A DNA stretch of 64,000 bases. Origin: Jatrophihabitans sp. Its GTDB lineage: Bacteria; Actinomycetota; Actinomycetes; Mycobacteriales; Jatrophihabitantaceae. Location: assembly GCA_036399055.1 (NCBI GenBank), contig DASWNX010000004.1, forward strand, positions 98,504 to 162,503, read 5' to 3'. The notes below the pieces were generated by a model, which made no database searches, had not been told where the DNA came from, and was given only the letters and a program-made list of their open reading frames with translations. Positions 1 through 8,863 of the stretch are shown here, piece after piece. Every line of letters starts with the position of its first letter. The first letter of the stretch is position 1. Made by a program: the position numbers and the translations under genes.

Positions 1-83
1 GCACGAACACCTGCTTGTTCCCGACCCATCTTCGGCGGACACTGCAGTGACGCGACAATCCAATAGGTGTCAATGGGGGCGAT

Positions 84-1412
84 ATGACGACCGGTGGCGT
101 TGGAAACCAAGCGAAAGACCCACGGATAGTCGCGGCCGAGGTGCAGCAGGCAGAGGCTGCGGCGCTCAAGGCCGCCACCGAGGCCGCCGCGGCCCAGCGT
201 CAGGAGCGGGAGGCGATGAGCGAGGCGGCACTCGCGCAGCGTGAGGCCGAACGCCGTAAGGCGGTCGCCGAGGCGGACAAGGCGGTCTCGGACGCACGTC
301 AGACGCAGATCGCATCGCTGATCCCGGACTTCAGCAAGGTGTCGGTTCCCGCCGCCAAGATCGAAGGCGACCAGGCGGTCCGTGGCAACGATCTGGCACG
401 GCACGCGTTGCGCGGCGCAGCCTCCAAAGCTGCGGACCAGATCAAGAACGCAGTGTCGGGAAGTGGCCTCAGACCGCTCGTCCTCGTCACGTCGGATCAG
501 GACCTGGCGACGGCGGACGGCGCGTACGTCGAGGTCGACGCGGGCCTGACCCACCTCACCGAATCGGCCGAGAGCCTGCTGCCGGTCGCGCAGGGCGCAG
601 ATTTCGGGATCACGCTTGCAGCAGCGGCGGCGTACGTCCTGCCGGGCTTGCTCTCCATGCTCGCGCCGCGCCAGACGCTCAGCAGCCGGTCTATCGCTGA
701 CGACGACACGGCTGCGGTCGCCGCGATCTCCGGTGCCCTCATTGATCAATGCGACGTCCACATCGACGACTTCCGTCTCGTGCCTGCCGCCGGTCTCCTC
801 GAGCGCGAGCGCTACCTTCGGCAACGGCGAAATCTGCTCGCGCAATACAAGCTGAGCCAGGACCGGGTCAGGATCGACGGGGAGACCCGTCGGGCTGAGT
901 TGGCCGAACGACTCACTGCTTTGAACAAGCAAAAGGACGCGTCTAACGGCGCGCCCACCCAGGGCCTGCTGGCCGAGATCGCAGAGGTGACAGCCGCCCG
1001 AGACTCGGTGACGGCCGAGGTCTCGTTGGCATCCGTGACCGCTGACACGGTCAATGCGCTGGTGACCGCTATCGATGCATTCTTCATCGCCATCCATACC
1101 ACGGCCGCCGGAGCGAAACGCTCGGCATTCGTATCGGGCGCGCTCCACGAGGCACTGCGCGTGGCCGTCGACGGCAAGAAGTTCGATGCCGTCGTCTACG
1201 TCAAGAGCGCAGGCGGCTCAGTGGACCAGCGCATCGAGGAGTTGTTCTTACGAAAGGATCGGATCGAGTCCACCGCGTCGGTGAGTGTGTCCTATTGGGC
1301 GATCAATCCCGCAACCAGCAACGTGCTGGTCTCCGGAGTGGAGACGGGAACGGTGCGGCTCAGCGGCGAGCTCGGCGGGGATGTGACGCTGACGTACATC
1401 GAATCGCCCTAG
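84..1412 (+). CDS. Hypothetical coiled-coil protein (442 aa)
   Basis: I do not recognise this protein. The N-terminal quarter (about residues 10-80) is rich in Ala, Glu, Arg and Gln with heptad-like spacing, consistent with a coiled coil. A second charged helical stretch lies around residues 240-290. Between them is a mixed segment with a short hydrophobic patch (about residues 170-195), too weak to call a membrane helix. No signal peptide is seen. The ATG is preceded by a GGGGGC purine-rich stretch 4 bases upstream. It converges with larC and shares no obvious operon. The codon use is typical of the window. A structural or phage/effector-associated role is possible, but nothing in the sequence supports a specific function. 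Confidence 0.75.
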   Translation: MTTGGVGNQAKDPRIVAAEVQQAEAAALKAATEAAAAQRQEREAMSEAALAQREAERRKAVAEADKAVSDARQTQIASLIPDFSKVSVPAAKIEGDQAVRGNDLARHALRGAASKAADQIKNAVSGSGLRPLVLVTSDQDLATADGAYVEVDAGLTHLTESAESLLPVAQGADFGITLAAAAAYVLPGLLSMLAPRQTLSSRSIADDDTAAVAAISGALIDQCDVHIDDFRLVPAAGLLERERYLRQRRNLLAQYKLSQDRVRIDGETRRAELAERLTALNKQKDASNGAPTQGLLAEIAEVTAARDSVTAEVSLASVTADTVNALVTAIDAFFIAIHTTAAGAKRSAFVSGALHEALRVAVDGKKFDAVVYVKSAGGSVDQRIEELFLRKDRIESTASVSVSYWAINPATSNVLVSGVETGTVRLSGELGGDVTLTYIESP

Positions 1413-1418
1413 CCGCAC

Positions 1419-1440
1419 TGACGGTTTCAGATCTCCGTCA
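1419..1440. terminator. Short hairpin between convergent genes
   Basis: TGACGG pairs perfectly with CCGTCA across a 10-base loop in the gap between two convergent genes. There is no T tract, so this is a weak bidirectional terminator candidate. Confidence 0.25.
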
Positions 1441-1475
1441 CCCGGTTGTGCCTGGTCGTGGTTGGCCCCCACCCC

Positions 1476-2687
1476 TCAGCTGCGAGCGGAATCGGCGGCC
1501 ACAGAAGGGGTGAGCGCTGAGCGGACCTCGTCGATGATCTGGCGTAGCGGCCGGCCGGTGGACTCGGCCACCGCCTTCACGTCGTCGTACTCCGGTTGCA
1601 CCGTGACCACGGCGCCGTCCAGGTATCCCCGCTTCACCTGCACGATCCCGCCGTCGTGCTGGACGCTCACGCTGTCGCGGTGCAGCGATCGCCGCTGGAC
1701 CGGGTAGAGCCGCACGCCAAGGGTCGAGGTGTGCGCGAAGGTCGCCGCGCAGACGCCGTCCACCCGGTCCGGCGCGACCAGAACGGTCAGGAGCATGCCG
1801 GGCCGGCCCTTGTGCGCGGTGATCGGAGCGCACCAGGCATCGGCCCCGCCCGCCTTGCGCAAGGCAGCGAGAACGTCCGGCCATAGCCGTGGATCGAGGT
1901 CGTCGACGGTGGTCTCGAGAGTGACCAGGTCGGTGCTCACCCAGGTCGGCGTCGCCGACGAGGACTGCCCGATGACGACCCGCACGATGTTGGCGTGCCC
2001 CGGCGGGTCGGCCGTCCCGGCCCCGATGCCGACCGTGACCGGCGTGCAGGCAGGCATCGGGCCGTACCCGTCGGCCAGAGTGACCAGCAGGGCGGCGCCG
2101 GTCGGGGTGCACAGCTCGCGGGCCGCCGGGTGCGCGGCCACCGGGGCCCGGGCCGCACTCAGCAGGGCGAGCACCGCCGGCGGCGGGACGGTCAGCCGGC
2201 CGTGCTCGGCCGTCACCGTGCCGCCGCCAACTGCGATCGGGGACACCGTCACCGTCGCGTCCAGCAGTCCCAACAGGTCCAGGGCGATCGCGCAGCCGAC
2301 CACGTCGACGACGGCGTCCTGCGCCCCGACCTCGTGAAAGTGCACCTCCGCCGGGTCGACTCCGTGAACGTGGGCCTCGGCGTGGGCGAGCCGCTGGAAG
2401 ACCGCGACCGCGAAGCGCTCGACTGCCTCCGGTAGCGCGCCGGCGGTGATCTGCTCGACGATCTCGGGCAGGTGCCGGGCATGGCTGGTGGCCGGCGCCT
2501 GCACACTCATGTGTCGCGCCCGCAGCCCGTGCCGGCGCACCACGCTGTCCTGCAGGTGCACACCCTGCAACGGAATCCGTGACAGGCCGGCGCGAATGGC
2601 GCCCAGGTCCGCGCCGGCGTCGACCAGGGCCGCCAGCAGCATGTCCCCGGCGCATCCGTTGCCGGCGTCGATCCACGCGATGCTCAT
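1476..2687 (-). CDS. larC: LarC, nickel insertion protein / NPN cofactor cyclometallase
   Basis: LarC inserts nickel into pyridinium-3,5-bisthiocarboxylic acid mononucleotide in a CTP-dependent reaction, the last step of nickel-pincer nucleotide synthesis. The protein has 403 residues, the usual length for a fused LarC. It opens with the family signature WIDAGNGCAGDMLLAAL. Later it carries TTVDDLDPRLWPDVL and ADAWCAPITAHKGRPG, matching the conserved C-terminal region. The ATG at 2687 was chosen because it begins the conserved N-terminus and overlaps the larB stop as ATGA, so the two are translationally coupled. In Lactiplantibacillus, LarC is split by a frameshift; here it is one reading frame. 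LarE lies about 9 kb away on the same strand. Family assignment is firm; the client enzyme is unknown. Confidence 0.93.
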   Translation of the reverse strand: MSIAWIDAGNGCAGDMLLAALVDAGADLGAIRAGLSRIPLQGVHLQDSVVRRHGLRARHMSVQAPATSHARHLPEIVEQITAGALPEAVERFAVAVFQRLAHAEAHVHGVDPAEVHFHEVGAQDAVVDVVGCAIALDLLGLLDATVTVSPIAVGGGTVTAEHGRLTVPPPAVLALLSAARAPVAAHPAARELCTPTGAALLVTLADGYGPMPACTPVTVGIGAGTADPPGHANIVRVVIGQSSSATPTWVSTDLVTLETTVDDLDPRLWPDVLAALRKAGGADAWCAPITAHKGRPGMLLTVLVAPDRVDGVCAATFAHTSTLGVRLYPVQRRSLHRDSVSVQHDGGIVQVKRGYLDGAVVTVQPEYDDVKAVAESTGRPLRQIIDEVRSALTPSVAADSARS

Positions 2688-3409
2688 GAGCCTGCTGGGG
2701 CGGTGGCCAGAGCCCGGTGTGAGGCACGGGCGATGCGGGCGGCCGCGACCCCCGCGCCGAAGCCGTTGTCGAGGTTGACCGTGACCACGCCGGCGGCACA
2801 GGTGTTGAGCATCGCCAGCAGGGCGGTGAGCCCTTCCATGTGCCAGCCGTATCCGATGCTGGTCGGGACCGCGATCAGCGGGGCGCCGCAGAGCCCGCCC
2901 AGCACGGACGGCAGGGCCGCCTCCATGCCGGCAACGGCGACGATCGCATCGGCAGTGCTGATCCGCTCGATCTGAGACAGCAGCCGGTGGATTCCGGCGA
3001 CCCCCACGTCGACGATGAGGTCGGCCTCCGCGCCGAAGACGGTCACTGTGGTGGCGCACTCCTGGGCCACCGGCAGGTCCGACGTCCCGGCGCACACCAC
3101 GGCGACGCGTCCGCGGCCGGTGGGCGGTTCGCCCAAGACGACGGTCCGGGCCAGGTCATCGACGTGGGCCTGGGGCAGGTGGCGCCGGCAGTGCTCGCGG
3201 CCGGTGGCGTCTACGCGGGTGGCGAGGATGGCCCGATCGGGATGCGCCTCGTGCAGTCGGCTCATCGATGCCACGATCTGCTCCGGCGTTTTGCCTGCGC
3301 CGAACACCACTTCCGGGTCTCCGGTCCGGGTGGCCCGGTCCAGGTCGAGTCTGGCGAAGCCCAGGTCTGCGGTAGACGGTCCGACGCCGGTGATATCAGG
3401 TCTCGGCAT
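2684..3409 (-). CDS. larB: LarB, pyridinium-3,5-biscarboxylic acid mononucleotide synthase
   Basis: LarB carboxylates and hydrolyses nicotinic acid adenine dinucleotide to pyridinium-3,5-biscarboxylate mononucleotide, the first step of the nickel-pincer cofactor pathway. The C-terminal half is the AIR-carboxylase-like (PurE-type) domain, with VVCAGTSDLPVAQE, the glycine-rich VAGMEAALPSVLGG segment and VPTSIGYG. The N-terminal half has the LarB pattern (GFARLDLDR, EVVFGAGKTPEQI). At 241 residues it is of normal length. The ATG has an AAGG-type site 8-9 bases upstream. It is the first gene of a larBC pair and is transcribed away from the SARP regulator across a low-GC intergenic region that probably holds both promoters. 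Confidence 0.94.
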   Translation of the reverse strand: MPRPDITGVGPSTADLGFARLDLDRATRTGDPEVVFGAGKTPEQIVASMSRLHEAHPDRAILATRVDATGREHCRRHLPQAHVDDLARTVVLGEPPTGRGRVAVVCAGTSDLPVAQECATTVTVFGAEADLIVDVGVAGIHRLLSQIERISTADAIVAVAGMEAALPSVLGGLCGAPLIAVPTSIGYGWHMEGLTALLAMLNTCAAGVVTVNLDNGFGAGVAAARIARASHRALATAPAGS

Positions 3410-3667
3410 AACGCGACCTTAGTGTTGATACGGGGAGGTGTAAACCTAATTATCCTATTGTGCCGATATGGCGCAGATGTTAATAATTGCGGGGTTACAG
3501 CGGTAAGCTCCTATGGGAGCCTGCCGATTTAACGACGACGCATATTGGTCCAGGGCTCGCTCGCCGAGCCCGTTAACCGGCGACCTGCCACATCCGCGCT
3601 GTTCCAGCGCTCCGACTGAAGCTGCCGGTCGTTCCACCACGGGGTACGTGTCGAGTCAGGGGTGTAA
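3410..3667. promoter_or_regulatory. Divergent larB / SARP regulatory region
   Basis: This 258-base gap separates divergent larB and the SARP gene and is clearly more AT-rich than its surroundings (many TTAATAATT/TAAACCTAATTATCC-like stretches at 3420-3500). A hairpin with 7-base arms GGGCTCG/CGAGCCC lies at 3553-3571, and GCTCC-TATG-GGAGC at about 3508-3521. It must carry promoters for both directions, but I cannot place -10/-35 elements with certainty. Confidence 0.5.
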
Positions 3668-5518
3668 GTGTATTTCGAGCTGCTCGGAAATCTTCGGGCT
3701 CAACATGACGGCCCGGTGGACATCGGTGGGCTGCGGCAGCAGAAGCTACTGGTCGTGCTCCTGCTCGAGCCCGACCGCGTGGTCACCGCGGACCGGTTGA
3801 TCGAGGCGGTCTGGGACGACCGGCCACCGGCGACGGTCCGAAGGCAGCTGCACAACGCCGTCTCCGGACTGCGGCGCAGCTTCGGGTCAGCCAAGTCGAT
3901 GATCCTGAAGGACGGCCCGGGCTACCGCCTCGACGTCCCCCCGCAGGACGTCGACGCCCACCGGTTCGTCAGCCTCGTCGGCCAGGCCACGGCTGCGGCT
4001 GCCGAAAAGCAATCCGCCCAGGCCATCAACCTGCTTGAGCAGGGGCTGACGCTGTGGAAGGGCCCGGCGCTGTCCGGGCTCAACGGGTCAGTGCTCGACA
4101 TCATCGCTGCCAGCCTGGAGGAAAAGCGGCTGGGCGCGACCGAGCAACTGCTCGAACTGCGTCTGAGAAGCGGTGAACCGGGAGGGGTGCTGGTGCCGCA
4201 ACTGGGCGTGCTGGTCTCGCAGAACCCGCTGCGGGAGGAAACCCGGCGCCTGCTGATGCTTGCGCTGCTGGCCAGCGGCCGCAAGGCGGACGCGCTGACC
4301 GCCTACGAGCAGGGCCGTCGGCTGCTGCGGGCCGAGATGGGGGTCGAGCCGAGCCTGGAACTGCGCCGGCTGTACGAGCAGATCCTCCGGGACGATCCGG
4401 CGGCCCTGGCCGGACGTCGGGATGCCGCCGCCTCCGCGCCGGCGGCGAGGCCGCGACCGGTGGAAGTCGTGCACCCACCCAGCAAGCCCCTCAGCGGCCG
4501 TTCCTTCCTTCCGTACCACACAGCTCATTTCATCGGCCGGGCCGAAGAGTTGCGCTCGCTCGCCGTGCCCTGCCCGGCCGCGGAGACCGCGCTGCGCATC
4601 GTCGCTGTCGACGGAATGGCCGGTGCGGGCAAGACCACGCTGGCCCTGCGGCTGGCCCACCAGTTGGCGCCGAACTATCCCGGCGGCCAGCTCTTCATCG
4701 ATATGCAGGGTCACACCCCCGGCCAGGAGCCGCTGGAGCCGGAGGCCGCCCTGGAACGGCTGCTGTTGGACTTCGGGCTGCGGCCGGAGGAGATCCCGGT
4801 GGACGCGCGGCAGCGCTCGGCCCGTTGGCGGGCCGAGGTCGCCGAGCGGGGGGTTCTGGTGGTGCTGGACGACGTCCTGGATGTGCGGCAGATCCGTCCG
4901 TTGCTGCCCGGCACCGGAAAGGCCCAAGTGATCATCACCAGCAGGCGGCGGCTGGTCGGCCTGGACGGAGCGACGTTCTGCTCGCTGGACATGATGCCGG
5001 AGGCGGACGCGGTCGAGCTGTTCACCCGCATCGCCGGCGCCGGCCGGGTAGGTGGGCAGCCGAAGGCGGTCGCCGAGGTTGTCGCGCTCTGCGCGAAGCT
5101 TCCGCTGGCGGTCAGCATCGCCGCCTCCCGCTTCCACAGCCGTCCGGCATGGACGCTCACGGACTTGATCGCGCGGTTGCGTGACGATCGGACACGGCTG
5201 AGGGAGTTCTCTCTGGGAGAGCGCGACCTGAGCGCCCTCTTCGCCGCCTCCTACCGTCACCTGTCGCCGGAGCAGCGGCGCCTGCTGTGCGTCCTCGGCC
5301 TGGCCCATGTCCCCGGTGAGCAGTTCGACGCCGGCGCAGCCGCTGCCCTGGCGAACATCTCTGTGCCAGAAGCGGATCGGCTGCTGGAGGAATTGTTCGA
5401 CGTGCACCTGCTCCGGCAGAGCGCGGCCGGGCGGTACCACTTCCACGAGCTGCTGCGGCAGTACGCGCTTACCCAGGTGGCCACCGAACTCCAGCTGAGC
5501 GACGTCCGCTACGGGTAG
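3668..5518 (+). CDS. SARP-family regulator with NB-ARC ATPase domain
   Basis: Pathway-specific activator of the AfsR/SARP type. Residues about 1-90 form the OmpR-like winged helix (DRLIEAVWDDRPPATVRRQLHNAVSGLRR). Residues about 95-245 form the bacterial transcriptional activation domain (LNGSVLDIIAASLEEKRLGATEQLLELRL). An NB-ARC ATPase follows, with a P-loop GMAGAGKTT near residue 316 and a Walker-B-like VLVVLDDVL. At 616 residues it stops shortly after the NB-ARC helical domain and lacks the tetratricopeptide tail of full AfsR. The start is GTG, preceded by CAGGGG at about 5 bases. It sits at the left edge of BGC A between larBC and the ligase operon, which suggests it controls that cluster. 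Confidence 0.9.
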   Translation: MYFELLGNLRAQHDGPVDIGGLRQQKLLVVLLLEPDRVVTADRLIEAVWDDRPPATVRRQLHNAVSGLRRSFGSAKSMILKDGPGYRLDVPPQDVDAHRFVSLVGQATAAAAEKQSAQAINLLEQGLTLWKGPALSGLNGSVLDIIAASLEEKRLGATEQLLELRLRSGEPGGVLVPQLGVLVSQNPLREETRRLLMLALLASGRKADALTAYEQGRRLLRAEMGVEPSLELRRLYEQILRDDPAALAGRRDAAASAPAARPRPVEVVHPPSKPLSGRSFLPYHTAHFIGRAEELRSLAVPCPAAETALRIVAVDGMAGAGKTTLALRLAHQLAPNYPGGQLFIDMQGHTPGQEPLEPEAALERLLLDFGLRPEEIPVDARQRSARWRAEVAERGVLVVLDDVLDVRQIRPLLPGTGKAQVIITSRRRLVGLDGATFCSLDMMPEADAVELFTRIAGAGRVGGQPKAVAEVVALCAKLPLAVSIAASRFHSRPAWTLTDLIARLRDDRTRLREFSLGERDLSALFAASYRHLSPEQRRLLCVLGLAHVPGEQFDAGAAAALANISVPEADRLLEELFDVHLLRQSAAGRYHFHELLRQYALTQVATELQLSDVRYG

Positions 5519-5706
5519 TCACCCCGAGCGCCGGGGCGCAGCCGAACCGATGCTGTCCGGTGAGTGCCGATGTTCGACGGATGCCTGACAAAGGCAGTGC
5601 CGATGGCTCCGGTTGTGATGCTGGCGGTAGCCCATCGCCGGTCCGGGCGGCGGTGTCCACCTGACGCCGCCGCCCTGGCCGGCGCCGCAGGCCCGAGGAG
5701 ATCACT

Positions 5707-5775
5707 GTGGATCGCGCCGCCCCGGCCACGGCTCGTGCCCTGATCGACTCTGCGGCCCACATCAGAAAGCGATGA
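5707..5775 (+). CDS. Small ORF A (22 aa) directly upstream of the AMP-ligase
   Basis: A 22-codon frame starts with GTG behind GAGGAG at 6 bases and stops one base before the ATG of the adenylate-forming ligase. The product is basic and Ala/Arg-rich (starts MDRAAPAT, ends AHIRKR). The ligase ATG itself has only a weak Shine-Dalgarno sequence, so this frame may couple translation into the ligase. The GATCACTGTG start context closely resembles that of small ORF B. I recognise no family. It may be a leader peptide, a ligase substrate peptide, or chance. Confidence 0.35.
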   Translation: MDRAAPATARALIDSAAHIRKR

Positions 5776-5776
5776 C

Positions 5777-7447
5777 ATGATCCTGACGCACAACACCGTT
5801 CTCCCGCCGGATCTGCGCGCTCAGGTGGCTGCGGACCCCACCATCGGCGGAGGCAACCTGCTTCCCGCGCTGCTGGCGCTGAACCCTTTCCCGGACGAGC
5901 CGTTCATCAAGTCACTGGTCCCGATCCCATACATCGACGGCGAGACCCGCACCGAGTTCAGCCTGCGCGACCTCCACCATCTGGTGGAGAGCTGGTCGGC
6001 CTGGTACTGGGAGCAGGGAGTCCGCCCGAGGGACCGGATCGCCGTCTTCCTGCCTGACTCCATCGCCTATTTCGTGCACTATTCCGCGATCGCTCAGCTG
6101 GGCGCCATCGCCGTGCTCATCAACAGCAAGGCCCCGCGCGAGACGGCGGTCGCGCTGTGCGAGCGCACCGGCGCCATCGGCCTCTACACCGACGCCGAGC
6201 GGCTCGATCGGATCGCTCCCGACCTCGGGAAACTGACCCTGGGTTGGACGAGGACCATGGAGGAGGTGCCCGGCCCGGCCTCGGCCACCCTTGCGGAGGA
6301 GGCCCGTTTCCAGCACCACCCGGACGATCCGGTAGGCCTGATGCACTCCTCCGGCACCACCGGCCTGCCGAAGCCCATCATCCACACCCACCGCACCATC
6401 ATGGCCGGGCCGAAGTTCCGGGCCCTGGACTACAAGGAGGAACCGAACGCCCTGATCATGACGGCGCTGCCGCAGTCACATCAGGGCTGCATCTCCTTCA
6501 CCGCGTACGCCGTGCTCGCCGGCCAGCCGTTCCTGCCCTGGGGGGATGTGAACGGACAGAAGCTGGCCACGGCCATCGCCGAACACCAGCCGACGATGGT
6601 GATGGCCTTCGGTCACGCCTACGCCGAGATGGCCGCGCTGCCGCCGTCGCAGGACGCCCTGGACTCGGTGAACATCTGGGTGTCCATCGGTGACGCGGTG
6701 CACGAGCGGCACATCAAGAATGTGCTCAGGCGACGGTCCCCCGAACGCGAGCCCTCGACCTTCCTGGACCGGCTGGGCACCACCGAACTCGGCTGGGGCG
6801 TGCTGATGAAGCCGCGCACGCTGGAGACCGAGCGCAACGACCGCTGCGTCGGCCGCTCGGTCGGCTTCGCCGAAGTGGCGATCGTCCGCGAGAACGGGAC
6901 CCTCGCAGCGCCTTACGAGGTCGGGTACCTCGGCGCCCAGCCGCCGTCGCGGACCCCCGGCTACTGGGGCAACCCGGACACCACCTACCGCAGCATGCTG
7001 GCCGGTTACTGGTTGACCGGCGACATGGCCTACCGCGACGAGGAAGGCAACTTCTACCAGGTGGACCGGGCGACCGACGTCGTGCACACGGTCGAGGGAC
7101 CGCTCTACTCCGTGCAAACCGAGGAACTCGTGCTGAACGAGGTTCCCGAAGTCGAGGAATGCACTGTCGTGGCCGGGGTCATCGGCCTGGAGAACGTCGC
7201 CATCGCGGTGGTGATCGGAGGCGTCGACCCCGAGAAGGTCCTGGTGTCGGCCAATGCGGCGCTGCGCTCGCTGGGCCGTCCGGCCTTGGCGATGGTGGAG
7301 GTGGTAGCCGGCGAGGACGGCGATTACCCGCTCGGCCTGACCGGAAAGTCCCTCAAGCGCTTCCTGCGGCAGAAGTACGCCGACCTGCCCACGTACCTGA
7401 GCAACCGCGCCGGCAAGAACCTCGCCACGAGCGACTCGGTCACCTGA
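5777..7447 (+). CDS. Adenylate-forming acid-CoA ligase-like enzyme
   Basis: Member of the ANL superfamily, which activates carboxylic acids as acyl-adenylates and passes them to CoA or a carrier. The P-loop-like motif HSSGTTGLPKP lies near residue 192, and LTGDMAYRDEEGNFYQVDR (the A8 region with its Asp) near residue 415. The C-terminal lysine region reads YPLGLTGKSLKRFLRQKY, so the catalytic Lys is present. At 556 residues it is the normal length of a stand-alone ligase with no carrier domain. It heads the plus-strand operon of BGC A. A substrate cannot be read from the sequence; anthranilate or another amino-shikimate made by the cluster's TrpEG pair is a reasonable guess but is inference. 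Confidence 0.88.
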   Translation: MILTHNTVLPPDLRAQVAADPTIGGGNLLPALLALNPFPDEPFIKSLVPIPYIDGETRTEFSLRDLHHLVESWSAWYWEQGVRPRDRIAVFLPDSIAYFVHYSAIAQLGAIAVLINSKAPRETAVALCERTGAIGLYTDAERLDRIAPDLGKLTLGWTRTMEEVPGPASATLAEEARFQHHPDDPVGLMHSSGTTGLPKPIIHTHRTIMAGPKFRALDYKEEPNALIMTALPQSHQGCISFTAYAVLAGQPFLPWGDVNGQKLATAIAEHQPTMVMAFGHAYAEMAALPPSQDALDSVNIWVSIGDAVHERHIKNVLRRRSPEREPSTFLDRLGTTELGWGVLMKPRTLETERNDRCVGRSVGFAEVAIVRENGTLAAPYEVGYLGAQPPSRTPGYWGNPDTTYRSMLAGYWLTGDMAYRDEEGNFYQVDRATDVVHTVEGPLYSVQTEELVLNEVPEVEECTVVAGVIGLENVAIAVVIGGVDPEKVLVSANAALRSLGRPALAMVEVVAGEDGDYPLGLTGKSLKRFLRQKYADLPTYLSNRAGKNLATSDSVT

Positions 7448-7506
7448 TCGAGGTGCGCCCCGGAGCCGGTCCGGGCCGCGTCTCCTTCTTTTCCAGAGAG
7501 GTCACT

Positions 7507-7590
7507 GTGCCCCACAACCACGTCCAGCTGCTGCCGGTCGCTGATCCGGAGGCCGTCCAGCCTGCCGTTCCGGCGGGTGCGCGACCGTGA
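7507..7590 (+). CDS. Small ORF B (27 aa) between AMP-ligase and aminotransferase
   Basis: A 27-codon GTG-started frame behind AGAGAGG at about 5 bases lies in the 306-base gap between two operon genes. The product begins MPHNHVQLLPVAD and is rich in Pro, Val and Ala. Its start context (GGTCACTGTG) nearly repeats that of small ORF A 1.8 kb upstream. The frame ends 163 bases before the aminotransferase start, so simple coupling does not explain it. No family is recognised. The rest of the gap holds a GATATACC stretch near 7675 that could be a weak internal -10 element. Confidence 0.3.
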   Translation: MPHNHVQLLPVADPEAVQPAVPAGARP

Positions 7591-7753
7591 TCGGGGGAGC
7601 CGTCGCCGGACGGGGGTGCGCCGTCGGGCTGCGATCGGGAGGAGTCGGACCTGTCCGATCTGATCGATCCGGCAAGATATACCCCAATCAGCGCGGGGCT
7701 GGTCGATCGGCCCGGGGCCGCCTCGACCTCGACCTCGTCCACAAGGAGTCCGC

Positions 7754-8863
7754 ATGACCGTCACCGGGTTGGAGTTCACCTGGCAGCCCGCGCAGCCGGT
7801 CTCGCCCGAACGACGTTCTGAACTGCTGGCACAACCGAGGTTCGGCACCACGTACTGCGATCACATGGTGACCATTCAATGGCAGCCTGATCGCGGTTGG
7901 CACGACGCCCTGGTCCGGCCGCTGGAATCGTTCTCGTTGCACCCGGCGACCATGGCCTTCCACTACGGTCAGACGATTTTCGAGGGTCTGAGGGCGTTCT
8001 GGCGACCGGACGGGCAGCGGGCCCTGTTCCGTCCGGACGATCACGCGGCCCGGTTCAACCGCTCGGCCACTCGGATGGCGATGCCGACCCTGCCGGAGGT
8101 GGACTTCGTGGCGGCGCTGCGAGCGCTGCTGCGGGTCGACCAGGCCTGGGTTCCGTCCACCCGCGGGCACAGCCTCTACCTGCGGCCGTTCATGATCGCC
8201 TCGGAGACTCACCTGAGTAACCGGTCGGCAGAGCAGTTCCTGTTCACGGTGCTCGGCACCCCGTCGTTCTCCTCCGGTCCCAAGCCGCTTCGGCTGCTGG
8301 CCTCCACCGAGTACGTGCGCGCCGCTCCCGGCGGCACCGGGGAGATCAAGTGCGGAGGCAATTACGGCGGCGCCTACATCGCCCAGCGGCAGGCGCTCGC
8401 GCGCGGCTGTGACCAGGTGGTCTGGTTGGACGCGCACGAACGCCGCCACATCGAGGAGTCCGGCGGGATGAACCTGTTCTTCGTGGAGCGGACCGACGCC
8501 GGACCCCGCATCATCACCTCTCCGCTGACCGGCACGCTGCTGGCCGGCGTCACCCGCGACTCCGTCCTGCGATTGGCCGAGCGTGCCGGGTATCAGGTGA
8601 GCGAAGAACGGGTGGCCCTTGACGAGTGGGAACAGGGATGCCGGGACGGACGCTTCATCGAGGCTTTCGCGACCGGGACCGCCGCCGTCGTCCAGCCCGT
8701 GGTTGAGGTGCTTTCCGACAGTCGTGAGTGGACGGTGGGGGACGGCCGTCCCGGTCCGGTGATGGCCCAGCTCCGACAGGAATTGACCGACATCCAATAC
8801 GGCCAGGCGCCAGACACCTTCGGCTGGATGCAGACCGTGGACACCGAAACGAGGACCACATGA
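7754..8863 (+). CDS. Branched-chain-type aminotransferase (PLP fold class IV)
   Basis: Resembles IlvE-type branched-chain amino acid aminotransferases, which swap amino groups between amino acids and 2-oxo acids using PLP. Family signatures are AFHYGQTIFEGLRAF near residue 73, SLYLRPFMIASE near 139, and GEIKCGGNYGGAY near 197, whose Lys forms the internal aldimine. The later ESGGMNLFF and LTGTLLAGVTRDS also match. At 369 residues it is full length. AAGGAG sits 6-7 bases before the ATG. Its stop overlaps the next gene's start (ATGA). Placed inside BGC A, it probably makes or consumes a building-block amino acid rather than serving general branched-chain metabolism. Confidence 0.9.
   Translation: MTVTGLEFTWQPAQPVSPERRSELLAQPRFGTTYCDHMVTIQWQPDRGWHDALVRPLESFSLHPATMAFHYGQTIFEGLRAFWRPDGQRALFRPDDHAARFNRSATRMAMPTLPEVDFVAALRALLRVDQAWVPSTRGHSLYLRPFMIASETHLSNRSAEQFLFTVLGTPSFSSGPKPLRLLASTEYVRAAPGGTGEIKCGGNYGGAYIAQRQALARGCDQVVWLDAHERRHIEESGGMNLFFVERTDAGPRIITSPLTGTLLAGVTRDSVLRLAERAGYQVSEERVALDEWEQGCRDGRFIEAFATGTAAVVQPVVEVLSDSREWTVGDGRPGPVMAQLRQELTDIQYGQAPDTFGWMQTVDTETRTT

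Noticed and set aside
1438-2799. Long minus-strand frame overlapping larC in another phase
   Set aside because: Arg/Gly/Pro-rich shadow of larC; the larC frame carries all family motifs.
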